Counted from the stretch's first letter, positions 52,275-61,076 are shown. The stretch is DNA of 64,000 nt from Microbacterium hydrocarbonoxydans (GCF_011752045.1 NZ_JAAKXW010000002.1:248001-312000); one strand, 5' to 3'. Notes: generated from the letters alone by a model not told the origin. A program made the numbers and translations.

Positions 52275-54263
52275 TCACCAGATCGTCACACGCGACGCGG
52301 CGGGAAGCCACAGCTCGTCGGATTCGGTCACACCGAACGCCTCGTAGAACGCGTCGATGTTGCGCACGATCTGGTTGCAGCGGAACTCGTTCGGCGAGTG
52401 CGGGTCGATGGTCAGCAGGCGCAGTGTCTCGGCATCCCTGCTCTTCTGCTGCCACACCTGGCCCCACGACAGCAGCAGGCGCTGCACACCCGTGTAGCCG
52501 TCGATCACCGGCGCCTCGGCACCGCCGAGCGAGAGCTCGTACGCCTTCAGCGCGATGCCGAGCCCGCCGAGGTCGCCGATGTTCTCGCCGATGGTGAGCG
52601 CGCCGTTGACGTGGTGCTCCGCGTCGAGGCCTTCCGGCACCAGGGCGTCGTACTGGGCGATGAGCGCCTTGGTGCGCTCCTCGAACGCCGAGCGATCGGC
52701 ATCCGTCCACCAGTCCTCGAGCTTGCCGTCGCCGTCGTAGCGGCTGCCCTGGTCGTCGAAGCCGTGCCCGATCTCGTGGCCGATGACCGCGCCGATGCCG
52801 CCGTAGTTCGCCGCAGCGTCGCGCGAGGCGTCGAAGAACGGGTACTGCAGGATCGCCGCGGGGAACACGATCTCGTTCATCGACGGGTTGTAGTAGGCGT
52901 TCACCATCTGCGGGGGCATGTGCCACTCGGTGCGGTCGATGGGCCTGCCGACCTTGTCGATGTGCCGGTCGTGCTCGAACGTCGCCGCGCGCCGGACGTT
53001 GCCGAGCAGGTCCTCCCGGTCGATCACCAGGGAGGAGTAGTCGCGCCACACCTCGGGGTGGCCGATCTTCGGGGTGAAGGCGTCGAGCTTCGCGAGCGCC
53101 CGCTCCCGGGTCTCGGGGGTCATCCACTCGAGCGCGGCGATGCTCTGCCGGTACGCCTCGATGAGGTTGGCGACGAGCTCGTCCATGGCGGCCTTCGCCG
53201 TCGGCGGGTAGTGCCGTTCCACGTAGACCTTGCCGATCGCCTCGCCGAGGGCGCCCTCCGTCACCGAGACCCCTCGCTTCCAGCGCTCGCGGATGCTGGG
53301 GACGCCGGAGAGCTCGGTGCCGTAGAAGGAGAAGTTCTCCTGCACGAGGTCGTCGGTGAGGTACGGGGCGGCGGCGTGCACGACCTGCGCGCGCAGCCAC
53401 GCCTTCCAGTCGTCGAGCCGCTCGGCGGTCAGGAGCGTGCCCAGTCCCTCGAAGAAGCTCGGCTGCGAGGCGACGACCTCCGCGAACGCGACCGGGTTGG
53501 TCGGTCCGACCGCGTCGCGCCACGGGGTGAGGTCGACCCCGGCGAGCTCCTGCAGCTCGTCCCAGGTCTTCAGGTTGTAGGTCTCCACGGCGTCGCGGCT
53601 GCGCACGTTGTCCCAGTGGTGGCCGGCGAGCTCGGTCTCCAGGGCGATCGAGCGGTCGGCCTGCGCCTCGGCATCCGGGATGCCGGCGAGGCCGAGCAGC
53701 CGGACGAGGTGCTCGCGATAGGTCGCCCGGGTGCCCTCGAAGGTGTCGAGCCGGTAGTAGCTCTCGTCCGGCAGGGAGAGCCCGGACTGCAGGAGCACCG
53801 GCACGTAGCGCTCGGGGTCGCCGGGGTCGCCGTCGACGTAGAGGCCGATGAGGTGGGCGCGGCCGTCGCGCTCGTAGGCGCCGGCGATCCGCAGGAAGGA
53901 GGGGATGTCGCCTGCCGCGTCGATCTCCGCGAGGGTCTCGGCGAGCGGCGTCACACCGGCCGCAGTGATGCGCTCGGTGTCCATGAAGCTCGCGAACAGG
54001 TCGCCGATCTTGCGGGCCAGAGTGCCCTCCGAGGCGTCCTGCGACTCCTCGATGATCGCGCGGACGTCCTTCTCCGCCTGCTCGGCGAGGAGGTGGAAGG
54101 AGCCCCAGCGGGCCTTGTCCTCGGGGATCTCGGTGCGCGCCAGCCAGGCGCCGTTGACGTGGCGGTACAGGTCGTCCTGCGGGCGGATGTCGGAGCTGAA
54201 CTCCTCGATCGCGAGGCCGGAGGGAAGGGTGGACTCGAGGTCGGTGGCGAGAACGTCGGTCAT
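52275..54263 (-). CDS. M13-family metallopeptidase (PepO/neprilysin-like)
   Basis: A 662-residue zinc peptidase. The zinc motif HEIGH is in GAVIGHEIGHGFDDQGSRYDGDG (about residue 495), with the third ligand in ENIGDLGGL. VNAYYNPSMNEIVFPAAILQYPFF is the conserved NAYY substrate segment, and the closing NEFRCNQIVRNIDAFYEAFGV is typical. There is no signal peptide, so this form is cytoplasmic. The family cleaves peptides shorter than about 40 residues. A TAGGCT hexamer six bases before ATG 54263 indicates leaderless expression. Monocistronic. Confidence 0.94.
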   Translation of the reverse strand: MTDVLATDLESTLPSGLAIEEFSSDIRPQDDLYRHVNGAWLARTEIPEDKARWGSFHLLAEQAEKDVRAIIEESQDASEGTLARKIGDLFASFMDTERITAAGVTPLAETLAEIDAAGDIPSFLRIAGAYERDGRAHLIGLYVDGDPGDPERYVPVLLQSGLSLPDESYYRLDTFEGTRATYREHLVRLLGLAGIPDAEAQADRSIALETELAGHHWDNVRSRDAVETYNLKTWDELQELAGVDLTPWRDAVGPTNPVAFAEVVASQPSFFEGLGTLLTAERLDDWKAWLRAQVVHAAAPYLTDDLVQENFSFYGTELSGVPSIRERWKRGVSVTEGALGEAIGKVYVERHYPPTAKAAMDELVANLIEAYRQSIAALEWMTPETRERALAKLDAFTPKIGHPEVWRDYSSLVIDREDLLGNVRRAATFEHDRHIDKVGRPIDRTEWHMPPQMVNAYYNPSMNEIVFPAAILQYPFFDASRDAAANYGGIGAVIGHEIGHGFDDQGSRYDGDGKLEDWWTDADRSAFEERTKALIAQYDALVPEGLDAEHHVNGALTIGENIGDLGGLGIALKAYELSLGGAEAPVIDGYTGVQRLLLSWGQVWQQKSRDAETLRLLTIDPHSPNEFRCNQIVRNIDAFYEAFGVTESDELWLPAASRVTIW

Positions 54264-54269
54264 GCAGAC

Positions 54270-54275
54270 AGCCTA
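54270..54275 (-). promoter_or_regulatory. -10 hexamer, leaderless promoter (M13 peptidase)
   Basis: TAGGCT, six bases, ATG 54263 on the minus strand. Confidence 0.5.
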
Positions 54276-54302
54276 TGGCCCGCGTGCGGACGCGGCGCCG
54301 GA

Positions 54303-55628
54303 TCACCAGCCCGTCGCGAGGAGCGACTGCACGACGATCGCGAAGACGACCTGCCCGCCGAGCAGCCACCGGCGCACCGAGGGGGCGAACAGGGCGAGCC
54401 CGAGGGCCGCCCAGGGCGTGAACGGCAGCCAGATGCGCTCGACCTCCGCCCTGCTCATGTTCGACAGGTCGGCGGCGAGCACCATCAGCCAGCCCGCCGC
54501 GCACAGGAGCAGGACCACCCTGTCGGGAGAGGGCAGAGGATGTCGCCGCGCGACCGCGGCGAGCGATGCGCCCACCGCCGGGCCGGCGCTGACAGCGAAT
54601 GCGGCGAGGTTCCCCCACATCCAGTACTCCGGCGGCCGGCGCGAGGCCACGCCGTCCCAGTAGCGCTGCTGCAGGACCGGGAACGCCTCCCACCACGCGA
54701 AGCCGTTCACCGCGAAGGCGCCGACGACGCCGATCGCCGCCACCGCCGCGATCGGCAGCGGCGTCCAGCACCGGCCGGCGACGAGCACGGCGACCGCGAG
54801 GATGCCGAGCAGCGGCAGCCCGTACGACAGCATCACGCAGTATCCGAGGATGAGCCCGGCGGCGATCGACCAGCCGACCTGCCGCACGCCGCGGGGCCGG
54901 GTCGCGAGCGCGAGCGCGCAGACGCCCCAGGCGGCGACCGCCATGAACATCCCGTCGCCGGAGACGGCGACCCAGATGGCGGCCGGGGTGAAGACGAGGA
55001 GCGGCGCCGCATCGCGCGCGAGCTCCTCCGCCCCGAGCGTCCGCAGCGTGATCAGCACGGCCATCACGGTCGTCGCCCCGACCAGAAGCACGACCGTTCC
55101 CGCGGCGAGCGCGCTGCCGAGCCCGAGCCGCACCAGCGCGACGAAGAAGAGGAGGGCCCCCGGCGGATGCCCGGCGATGTGCACGGGCCAGTTGTCCTCG
55201 TGCGCGTACGGGATCCGCTCGACGTACTCGCGCAGCGTCTCGCCGACGTCGTCGATCGCCCTGGCCGTGCCGAGATACTCGTAGCGATGGTCGAGGATCG
55301 TGCCGATCCCGTCGAGGCCGTCGACCGTCGCGAGCGCGAACAGCCAGAGGGCCGACATCGCGAACGAGAGCAGGAGCAGCCGTGGCCAGCGGACGGATGC
55401 CGCCAGGCGCGGCCCCCAGACGATGCCCGCCACGCCGACGAGCACCGCGAGCGGGGTGCCGGGCCCGAGCCGCGGCATCCACTCGGCGTGCAGCGGAGGG
55501 AACGACTTCACGTGCACGTTCCACCCGGTCAGCGCGGGGATCGCGATCGCGGCGGCGATCAGCGCGAGCGCGACCGCGGTCCCTGCGATCGCGACCCGCG
55601 AGCCGGGGCGGTTCGCCGGGACGGCCAT
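54303..55628 (-). CDS. Multi-span membrane protein, GT-C-like glycosyltransferase candidate
   Basis: A 441-residue protein with about ten membrane spans. The extracytoplasmic loop after the first spans has FPPLHAEWMPRLGPGTPL and later RIPYAHEDNWPVHIAGHPPGALLFF; the paired acidic/His residues near HPPG are reminiscent of lipid-phosphate-sugar-dependent GT-C enzymes. The C-terminus is purely hydrophobic with no soluble domain. Start ATG 55628 overlaps the epimerase stop (TGATG). No family name can be assigned with confidence; the operon context (epimerase, phosphorylase) favours sugar transfer. Confidence 0.65.
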   Translation of the reverse strand: MAVPANRPGSRVAIAGTAVALALIAAAIAIPALTGWNVHVKSFPPLHAEWMPRLGPGTPLAVLVGVAGIVWGPRLAASVRWPRLLLLSFAMSALWLFALATVDGLDGIGTILDHRYEYLGTARAIDDVGETLREYVERIPYAHEDNWPVHIAGHPPGALLFFVALVRLGLGSALAAGTVVLLVGATTVMAVLITLRTLGAEELARDAAPLLVFTPAAIWVAVSGDGMFMAVAAWGVCALALATRPRGVRQVGWSIAAGLILGYCVMLSYGLPLLGILAVAVLVAGRCWTPLPIAAVAAIGVVGAFAVNGFAWWEAFPVLQQRYWDGVASRRPPEYWMWGNLAAFAVSAGPAVGASLAAVARRHPLPSPDRVVLLLCAAGWLMVLAADLSNMSRAEVERIWLPFTPWAALGLALFAPSVRRWLLGGQVVFAIVVQSLLATGW

Positions 55629-56689
55629 CAGCGGACCACCGCCGGACGCAGCGGCGCGTGCGCGAATTCCCGCACGCCCTCCTCGAAGGAGACCTCGGCA
55701 CGCCATCCGAGCTCGGCGCGGATGCGGTCGGCGGAGGCGACGATGTGCCTCACGTCCCCCATCCGGAACTCGCCGGTGCGTTCCGGCTCCGGGGCTCCGA
55801 AGGCCCGCGCGAGCGCGTCGGCGAACTCGCCGATCGTGCGGGGCTCGCCGGTGGCGACGTTGAACGCCCTGGCGGCCGTGGCGTCGGCTGCCAGGGTCCA
55901 GTCCAGCGCGGCGATGTTCGCGCGGGCCACGTCGCGGACATGGATGAAGTCCCGTCGCTGCCGGCCGTCCTCGAAGACCCGAGGACCTTCGCCCCGCTCG
56001 AGCGCCGACCGGAACAGGGAGGCGACGCCGGCGTAGGGCGTGCCCTGCGGCATACCGGGGCCGTAGACGTTGTGGTAGCGCAGCATCGCGACCCGGCCGC
56101 CGCCCTGCGCCCAGGTCCGCGCGAGCAGCTCCTGCTCGAGCTTCGTCGCCGCGTACACGTTGCGCGGGTCGCAGGGCGCGTCCTCGCCGATCGGCACGGA
56201 CGTCAGCGGCTCACCGGTGCGCGGAGACATCGGCTCGAAGAGTCCGGCCTCGAGGTCGGCGCGCGTCCGCGCCGGCGCCTGCAGGACCCGGTCGCCGTCG
56301 AGGTAGAGTCCCTCCCCGTACACGACCATCGACGAGGCGAGCACGAGCCGGCCGATCCCGGCATCCGCCATCGCGGCGAGCAGCACGGCGGTGCCGAGCG
56401 AGTTCGAGGAGACGTAGTCCGGGGCGTCGCGGATGCCGACGCCGAGTCCGACCTTCGCCGCCTGGTGGCACACGGCATCCGCGCCGGAGAGAGCGTCGCG
56501 CAGGGCGTCGGGGTCGCGCACGTCCGCGCGGATGAACTCGACGCCGGCGAGCAGCTCCTGCCCGTGGCCGTGCACGTCCGCGCGCAGCGAATCGAGCACG
56601 CGCACCCGCCAGCCAGTCGCCAGGGCCTCGCTCACGACCGCCGAGCCGATGAAGCCGGAGCCGCCGGTGACCAGCAGCAGACCGCTCAT
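55628..56689 (-). CDS. NAD-dependent epimerase/dehydratase
   Basis: A 353-residue extended SDR. The NAD motif is LLLVTGGSGFIGSAVVSEAL (GGSGFIG), AVCHQAAKVGLGV is the typical N-terminal core segment, and the catalytic pair is YAATKLEQELL (Tyr and Lys, about 158-162), with the Ser in LASSMVVYGEG. RYHNVYGPGMPQGTPYAGVASLF matches UDP-glucose 4-epimerase/dTDP-sugar dehydratase relatives. Start ATG 56689 overlaps the phosphorylase stop (ATGA); an in-frame ATG sits three codons earlier. Likely a sugar-nucleotide enzyme. Confidence 0.88.
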   Translation of the reverse strand: MSGLLLVTGGSGFIGSAVVSEALATGWRVRVLDSLRADVHGHGQELLAGVEFIRADVRDPDALRDALSGADAVCHQAAKVGLGVGIRDAPDYVSSNSLGTAVLLAAMADAGIGRLVLASSMVVYGEGLYLDGDRVLQAPARTRADLEAGLFEPMSPRTGEPLTSVPIGEDAPCDPRNVYAATKLEQELLARTWAQGGGRVAMLRYHNVYGPGMPQGTPYAGVASLFRSALERGEGPRVFEDGRQRRDFIHVRDVARANIAALDWTLAADATAARAFNVATGEPRTIGEFADALARAFGAPEPERTGEFRMGDVRHIVASADRIRAELGWRAEVSFEEGVREFAHAPLRPAVVR

Positions 56690-57543
56690 CCCTGCCACCG
56701 CAGCAGCGCGTCGACGACCACGGGATCCAGTCTCGGCGAGGCCCGGTGGCCGGGCGGCACCGCGGCGATGATCGCCGAGACGGCGGCGGCCAGCCGCGGC
56801 CGGGCGGCGGCCATCACCGCGAACACCCGCTCCGCGGTGACCGAGGTGTCGGCGTCAGCGGATCCGCGCTCGGTGTCGGTGTCGGTGATCAGCGCGAGGT
56901 TGACGTGCGCGAAGCCGAGCTCTGCCGCCAGTGCGGCCTCCGGCAGCTGCGTCATGTTGACCAGCTGCGCGCCCATCGCTCGATGCCAGGCCGCTTCGGC
57001 AGCGGTCGAGAACCGGGGCCCCTGGATCACCACGCTCGTCCCGGCGGGGTGCACGCGCTCGCCGATCTCCTGCAGCGCGGCGAAGGCGGCCGCCCGCAGC
57101 GACGGGTCGTACGGCTCGGCGAACGGGAGGTGCTGCACGCCCGCGATGTCGGACCGGCCGTCGAAGTACGTGTCGTCCCGGCCGTGCGTGCGGTCGATGA
57201 GCTGGTCGGTCAGCACGAGGTCGCCGGGGCGAAGCGCAGCGGCGAGCCCGCCCACCGCGTTCGTGGAGACCAGCACGCCGGCGCCGAGCCGGCGCAGGCC
57301 CCACAGCAGCGCCCGCGCGTTGACGCGGTGCGGAGGGAGCCCGTGGCCCGCCCCGTGGCGCGGGGCGAACGCCACGCCCCGCCCGCGCAGCTGGCCGGTG
57401 ACGATCTCGGGCACCTGTCCCCACGGGGAGTCCCGAGCGGGCAGCACGACCCGATCGGCGAGGTCGAGGCTCTCGAAGCCCGATCCGCCGATCACCGCGA
57501 ACTCGATCTCGGCAGGCGCGGGTGGCGCGTCGGCATCCGTCAT
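56686..57543 (-). CDS. MTA phosphorylase/purine nucleoside phosphorylase-family protein
   Basis: A 285-residue enzyme of the PNP/MTAP class. FAVIGGSGFESLDLADRVVLP opens it; FAPRHGAGHGLPPHRVNARALLWGLRRLG and VSTNAVGGLAAALRPGDLVLTDQLIDRT are the phosphate and base regions; VVIQGPRFSTAAEAAWHRAMGAQLVNMTQLPEAALAAELG holds the family signature. It would cleave 5'-methylthioadenosine or a related 5'-deoxynucleoside to adenine and a sugar-1-phosphate. It is the first gene of a three-gene unit with the epimerase and the membrane protein. There are no other methionine-salvage genes nearby. Confidence 0.9.
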   Translation of the reverse strand: MTDADAPPAPAEIEFAVIGGSGFESLDLADRVVLPARDSPWGQVPEIVTGQLRGRGVAFAPRHGAGHGLPPHRVNARALLWGLRRLGAGVLVSTNAVGGLAAALRPGDLVLTDQLIDRTHGRDDTYFDGRSDIAGVQHLPFAEPYDPSLRAAAFAALQEIGERVHPAGTSVVIQGPRFSTAAEAAWHRAMGAQLVNMTQLPEAALAAELGFAHVNLALITDTDTERGSADADTSVTAERVFAVMAAARPRLAAAVSAIIAAVPPGHRASPRLDPVVVDALLRWQG

Positions 57544-57549
57544 GAGTCC

Positions 57550-57555
57550 AGCGTG
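57550..57555 (-). promoter_or_regulatory. -10 hexamer, leaderless promoter (nucleoside phosphorylase operon)
   Basis: CACGCT six bases before ATG 57543; weak match but with the recurring spacing. Divergent from 57662-57667. Confidence 0.35.
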
Positions 57556-57661
57556 CGCGCCGCCGGGCGCGAGCGGGACCCGATTTCCTTACACGCCGAG
57601 GACACGCGCGCCGTCACCGCTCTGTAATCGGATCGGGGCGCGGTCCCGCTCCGTGCGTTCG

Positions 57662-57667
57662 CATACT
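57662..57667 (+). promoter_or_regulatory. -10 hexamer, leaderless promoter (cytochrome b operon)
   Basis: CATACT six bases before ATG 57674, starting the cytochrome b/molybdopterin oxidoreductase unit. Confidence 0.5.
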
Positions 57668-57673
57668 GAGGGC

Positions 57674-58303
57674 ATGAGCGCAGACACCGGCACGGGCCGG
57701 AGCACCCGGCCCTCGGTCACCGAGCGGCTGTCGCTCGCGCTGCGGCACCGCGCCGAGGGCGCGCAGCGCGCCCTCGGGTCGCCGGTGCGCACCACCCGGA
57801 TGGCGGTGGTCGTCGGCCGGCTGCTGGGGATCGCCTTCGTGATCTGCTTCCTCACCGGCTTGTACAGCCACCTGCACCAGGACCCGCTGCCGTGGCTCAG
57901 CCTGCCGACCCGGCCGGTGCACCTGTACGCCTGGAACCAGGGCATCCACGTCGTCGTCGGATCGATGCTCGTCCCGCTGCTGCTCGCCAAGCTCTGGACG
58001 GTTTTCCCGAAGCTCTTCGAGTGGCCCCCGGTGCGCAGCATCCCGCACCTGCTGGAGCGGATCAGCGTCGCCGTGCTCGTCTCGACCGCGCTGATGATGC
58101 CGGTCACGGGAGCGCTGAACGCCCTGCAGTGGTACCCGTGGGACTTCTCCTTCCGCCGCACGCATTTCGCCCTCGCCTGGGTGCTGATCGGCGCGATGGC
58201 CGTGCACATCGCCGTGCACCTGCCTGCCATCGCCGCAGCCTGGCGCGCCGACGGCGACGTCTCGGCGAGCGCACAGGAAGAGGAGGATCGCGATGACCGA
58301 TGA
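57674..58303 (+). CDS. Cytochrome b/b6-domain membrane protein
   Basis: A 209-residue membrane protein with four or five spans. Heme-ligand histidines are offered by LYSHLHQDPL, WNQGIHVVVGSML and AWVLIGAMAVHIAVHLPAIAAAW, in the pattern of a di-heme b-type anchor. It should carry electrons between the quinone pool and the Tat-exported molybdopterin protein encoded immediately downstream, much as MsrQ serves MsrP. Its last 11 bases overlap the start of that gene, so the two are coupled. First gene of a three-gene plus-strand unit. Confidence 0.82.
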   Translation: MSADTGTGRSTRPSVTERLSLALRHRAEGAQRALGSPVRTTRMAVVVGRLLGIAFVICFLTGLYSHLHQDPLPWLSLPTRPVHLYAWNQGIHVVVGSMLVPLLLAKLWTVFPKLFEWPPVRSIPHLLERISVAVLVSTALMMPVTGALNALQWYPWDFSFRRTHFALAWVLIGAMAVHIAVHLPAIAAAWRADGDVSASAQEEEDRDDR

Positions 58304-58895
58304 GGTGTCACGCAGGCGCTTCCTGTGGGGTGTCGGCGGGGCGTCCGCGGTGTTCGGCGCCGCGGCGCTCGCGCATGCGGTCGCACCGGTCGGCCCGTTC
58401 AGCCTGAAGGCGCCGCGCGCCCGCGCCGGCAGTCCGCAAGATCTGCCGGTGAACAAGTCGGCCCGTCAGGCCGGCGTCGCAGAGCTCGCACTCGACCCCG
58501 GCTGGATGCTGCGCCTGCAGTCGGGGTACTCCACGATCGCCCTCGCTCCGGCCGACCTCGAAGCCATGCCGCAGCGCACCGAGGTGCTGCCGATCGCGTG
58601 CGTCGAGGGGTGGACGGCGGATGCCGTGTGGACCGGAGTGCGGCTGCGCGACCTGCTCGCCCTCGTCGACGCGCCCGAGGCGGCCACGATCCGGTTCCGC
58701 AGCCTCCAACAGCGCGGCGCGTTCCGCGCGACCACGATGCCGCCCGAGTTCGCCCGTGACCCGCTGACGCTCGTCGCACTGCGTCTGAACGGAGAGCGCC
58801 TCGACCTCGACCACGGCTCCCCCGCCAGGGTCATCGCCCCCGGAAGGCCGGGAGTGCTGCAGACCAAGTGGCTCGCGTCGATCGAGGTGCTCTGA
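58293..58895 (+). CDS. Tat-exported molybdopterin-dependent oxidoreductase (YedY/sulfite oxidase-fold)
   Basis: A 200-residue secreted protein. The Tat signal is SRRRFLWGVGGASAVFGAAALAHAV. The oxidoreductase_molybdopterin domain follows, with the molybdenum-coordinating cysteine C103 in LPIACVEGWTAD and the typical ARVIAPGRPGVLQTKWLASIEV ending. It is much shorter than sulfite oxidase or MsrP (about 300-400 residues) and lacks the dimerisation domain. It probably reduces a sulfoxide or oxidises a sugar/alcohol with the cytochrome b partner. Its stop overlaps the next gene by one base. Confidence 0.88.
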   Translation: MTDEVSRRRFLWGVGGASAVFGAAALAHAVAPVGPFSLKAPRARAGSPQDLPVNKSARQAGVAELALDPGWMLRLQSGYSTIALAPADLEAMPQRTEVLPIACVEGWTADAVWTGVRLRDLLALVDAPEAATIRFRSLQQRGAFRATTMPPEFARDPLTLVALRLNGERLDLDHGSPARVIAPGRPGVLQTKWLASIEVL

Positions 58896-59119
58896 TGCGG
58901 GTCGCGCGGGTCGCGACGGCCGCCGGCGGCATCCTGATGCTCGGCTGGGGCGCCTGGCTGCTGGTGAGCGATCAGGATCCGGTGCAGCTGCTCAGCGTGG
59001 CCGTCTGGCTGGCGGCGGTGGTCGTCGTCCACGACGGCGGACTGACGGTGGCGAGCGCGATCCGCCACCGCCTTCGCCGTTCAGCGCCGGTGCACGAGCA
59101 GGACGAACGCTCTCGCTGA
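58895..59119 (+). CDS. Small hypothetical membrane protein
   Basis: A 74-residue protein with two spans (VATAAGGILMLGWGAWLLVSD and LLSVAVWLAAVVVVHDGGLTVASAI) and a basic, charged C-terminus (RHRLRRSAPVHEQDERSR). Its start overlaps the oxidoreductase stop (TGATG). It is tailored to the operon and may be an accessory subunit of the cytochrome/oxidoreductase pair. No family is recognised. Its 3' end overlaps the convergent methyltransferase gene by 39 bases. Confidence 0.7.
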   Translation: MRVARVATAAGGILMLGWGAWLLVSDQDPVQLLSVAVWLAAVVVVHDGGLTVASAIRHRLRRSAPVHEQDERSR

Positions 59120-59749
59120 GACCGCCCACTCCCCCGCGAGGTCGAGCCCGGTGCCGTCCAGCCGGGTGCGAAGCGCCTCCGCACCGAGGTCGTACCAGGG
59201 GAACACGGAGCTCGAGCGGCCGTCCTCGTCCACCACGGTGGCCGCGTAGCCGCGGTCGGTGGTGCGCACGGGATCGACCTCGACGATGATGCGTCCCTCC
59301 GGCGCGACGAGCTGCGCGCAGCGCGCGAGCAGGAGCGTCGGATCCCCGCCGATGCCGATGTTGCCATCGAGGAGCAGCAGCGTCCGCCAGGCGCCCTCCT
59401 GGGGAAGCGGATCGAACACCGAGCGGTGCAGCACCGGCAGGCCGCGCTCCCGCGCGTGCTCGACCGCGGTGCGGGACACGTCCACCCCGAGACTGAGGTG
59501 CCCGGCGACGATCGCCGCGTGCACGAGCCGCCCCGGTCCGCAGCCGACGTCCAGCACCGAGCCGTCGAGCTGCGCGATCACCGACTCGTCGGCCGCGTCC
59601 GCGGCCGCCAGGAAGCGACCGATCTCGACGCGGCGCCCGGCGCCGGCGCCGAGCTCGACGAGTCGCAGGGTGCCGCCGCCGTTGCGCAGCGCGACGTCGT
59701 ACGGCGCGTCGCCTCCGGCGCCGAAGTGCGAGGTCTGCACCGTGCTCAC
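59081..59749 (-). CDS. Class I SAM-dependent methyltransferase
   Basis: A 222-residue methyltransferase. The SAM motif is SVLDVGCGPGRLVHAAIVAG (motif I), with GVDVSRTAVEHARERG as the acidic second motif and TLLLLDGNIGIGGDPTLLLARCAQLVAPEGRIIVEVDP as the later core. It resembles type-11 methyltransferases; the N-terminal YDVALRNGGGTLRLVEL is operon-specific. The start GTG 59749 overlaps the stop of the CofC-like gene (GTGA). The acceptor is unknown, but the context suggests a sugar or lipid-linked intermediate. Confidence 0.85.
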   Translation of the reverse strand: MSTVQTSHFGAGGDAPYDVALRNGGGTLRLVELGAGAGRRVEIGRFLAAADAADESVIAQLDGSVLDVGCGPGRLVHAAIVAGHLSLGVDVSRTAVEHARERGLPVLHRSVFDPLPQEGAWRTLLLLDGNIGIGGDPTLLLARCAQLVAPEGRIIVEVDPVRTTDRGYAATVVDEDGRSSSVFPWYDLGAEALRTRLDGTGLDLAGEWAVSARAFVLLVHRR

Positions 59750-60411
59750 GATGCACCTCCCGTCTCGGAGAGGGCGGCGCTCTCCGCCAGCAGCCGCGCC
59801 AGCCGGCTCCGCACAGGCAGCAGCGGTCCGACCGTGCGCAGCGACGCCAGGTCGTCCACGTCGGTGAGCGCGGGTGCGTCCGCGACCCGCAGGCCGGCGT
59901 CGATCAGCCGGCGGCGCTGCACCCGCCCTGTGTCCGACCGAGACATCGGCACGCCGCGAACGAGGTCGCCGCGCCGGCCCGGCAGGCCCGGACGGGCATC
60001 GCCCAGGCCCAGCAGCCAGAACCCGCCGTCCGACGCCGGGCCGAACCAGGCGTCGACGTCGTCGGGCCACTCGTCGGCGATGCGGCGCAGCATCCGGGGA
60101 TCGACCTGCGGGGTGTCCATGCCGATCAGCAGCACGCGCCCCGCGCAGGCGTCGACGGCCGCGGCGATCCGCTCGTCCAGCGGGCCCTCCGCCTGCGGCA
60201 CGGCGCGCATCCCGGCCGGCGCCGCCACCTCGCCCTGCACGCACAGCACGGCGGGGAGGCCGGTGCCGGCGACCGCGTCGAGCGTGTCCGCCAGGCTGGC
60301 CGCCGCGAGGCCGGCGGCCTCCTCGAGCGTGAACGGCGGATGCAGCCGGGTCTTCACCCGGCCGGGCACGCACTCCTTCGCCATCACGATGACGGTGACC
60401 GGGGCGCTCAT
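59746..60411 (-). CDS. CofC-like transferase (TIGR04282/DUF2064 family)
   Basis: A 221-residue nucleotidyl/glycosyltransferase-fold protein. VIVMAKECVPGRVKTRLHPPFTLEEAAGLAAASLADTLD is the diagnostic start, LLIGMDTPQVDPRML the metal/nucleotide loop, and GPASDGGFWLLGLGDARPGL the substrate loop. The family, named arsenosugar-type transferase or DUF2064, is found next to radical-SAM or sugar-transfer genes; activity is inferred, not shown. Its ATG overlaps the stop of the GT2 gene by four bases. Confidence 0.85.
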   Translation of the reverse strand: MSAPVTVIVMAKECVPGRVKTRLHPPFTLEEAAGLAAASLADTLDAVAGTGLPAVLCVQGEVAAPAGMRAVPQAEGPLDERIAAAVDACAGRVLLIGMDTPQVDPRMLRRIADEWPDDVDAWFGPASDGGFWLLGLGDARPGLPGRRGDLVRGVPMSRSDTGRVQRRRLIDAGLRVADAPALTDVDDLASLRTVGPLLPVRSRLARLLAESAALSETGGAS

Positions 60412-61070
60412 GCGAACCTCCGCAGCGCGCGCCGCATGTCCGCGACCGCGGTGAGGGTGCCGCGCACCGTGCCGGTCACCTTCGACCTGCCCAGGCGGGG
60501 GCGGTAGTCGACGTCGGTCTCGCTGATGCGCAGCCCCGACCGCCACGCCCGCAGCAGCAGCTCCAGCGGGTAGCCGCTGCGGCGGTCCTCCAGTCCGAGG
60601 GCGAGGAGCTGCTCCCGCCGGCCCGCCCGGAACGGCCCGAGATCTCGCAGGCCGAGTCCGGTGCGCTCGCGCACCATCGCCATCAGGGCGGCGTTCGCGA
60701 CGCGGGCATGCACCGGCCAGGCCGAGCTCCGGGTGACCCGGCGACGGCCGAAGACGAGGTCGCTCTCCCCGCGCTGCACCGGTCCGGTCACCCGGTCGAG
60801 CTGGCCGAGATCGAAGGAGCCGTCGGCGTCGCAGAACGCCACCACCGGCGCCGTCGCCGCGCAGAGCCCCGCGTGCACCGCCGCCCCGTAGCCGCGCACG
60901 GGAGCGTCGATGACGAGCGCGCCGGCGCGGTGCGCGATCTCGGCGGAGCCGTCGGTCGAGCCGTTGTCCACCACGATCGCCCGCGCGCCCTCCGGAAGGG
61001 CGCTGAGCACGCCCGGCAGCGCCGCCGCCTCGTTGAGACAGGGCAGGACGACGTCGACGCGGATGCTCAT
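60408..61070 (-). CDS. Family-2 glycosyltransferase
   Basis: A 220-residue GT-A enzyme. VDVVLPCLNEAAALPGVLSAL opens the nucleotide-sugar domain; VVDNGSTDGSAEIAHRAGA and FCDADGSFDLGQLDRV (DAD) supply UDP/metal binding. RSGYPLELLLRAWRSGLRISETDVDYRPRLGRSKVTGTVRG is similar to dolichol/undecaprenol-phosphate sugar transferases, but no membrane spans are present. First gene of the GT2-CofC-like-methyltransferase unit. TACCGT at 61077-61082 with six-base spacing fixes ATG 61070. Confidence 0.87.
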   Translation of the reverse strand: MSIRVDVVLPCLNEAAALPGVLSALPEGARAIVVDNGSTDGSAEIAHRAGALVIDAPVRGYGAAVHAGLCAATAPVVAFCDADGSFDLGQLDRVTGPVQRGESDLVFGRRRVTRSSAWPVHARVANAALMAMVRERTGLGLRDLGPFRAGRREQLLALGLEDRRSGYPLELLLRAWRSGLRISETDVDYRPRLGRSKVTGTVRGTLTAVADMRRALRRFA

Positions 61071-61076
61071 GATCCG

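Noticed and set aside
52131..56036. Very long plus-strand open frame covering the M13 peptidase and membrane protein region
   Set aside because: It is antisense to well-supported genes with catalytic motifs, has a biased Arg/Gly/Asp composition typical of GC-rich shadow frames, and no domain is recognisable.
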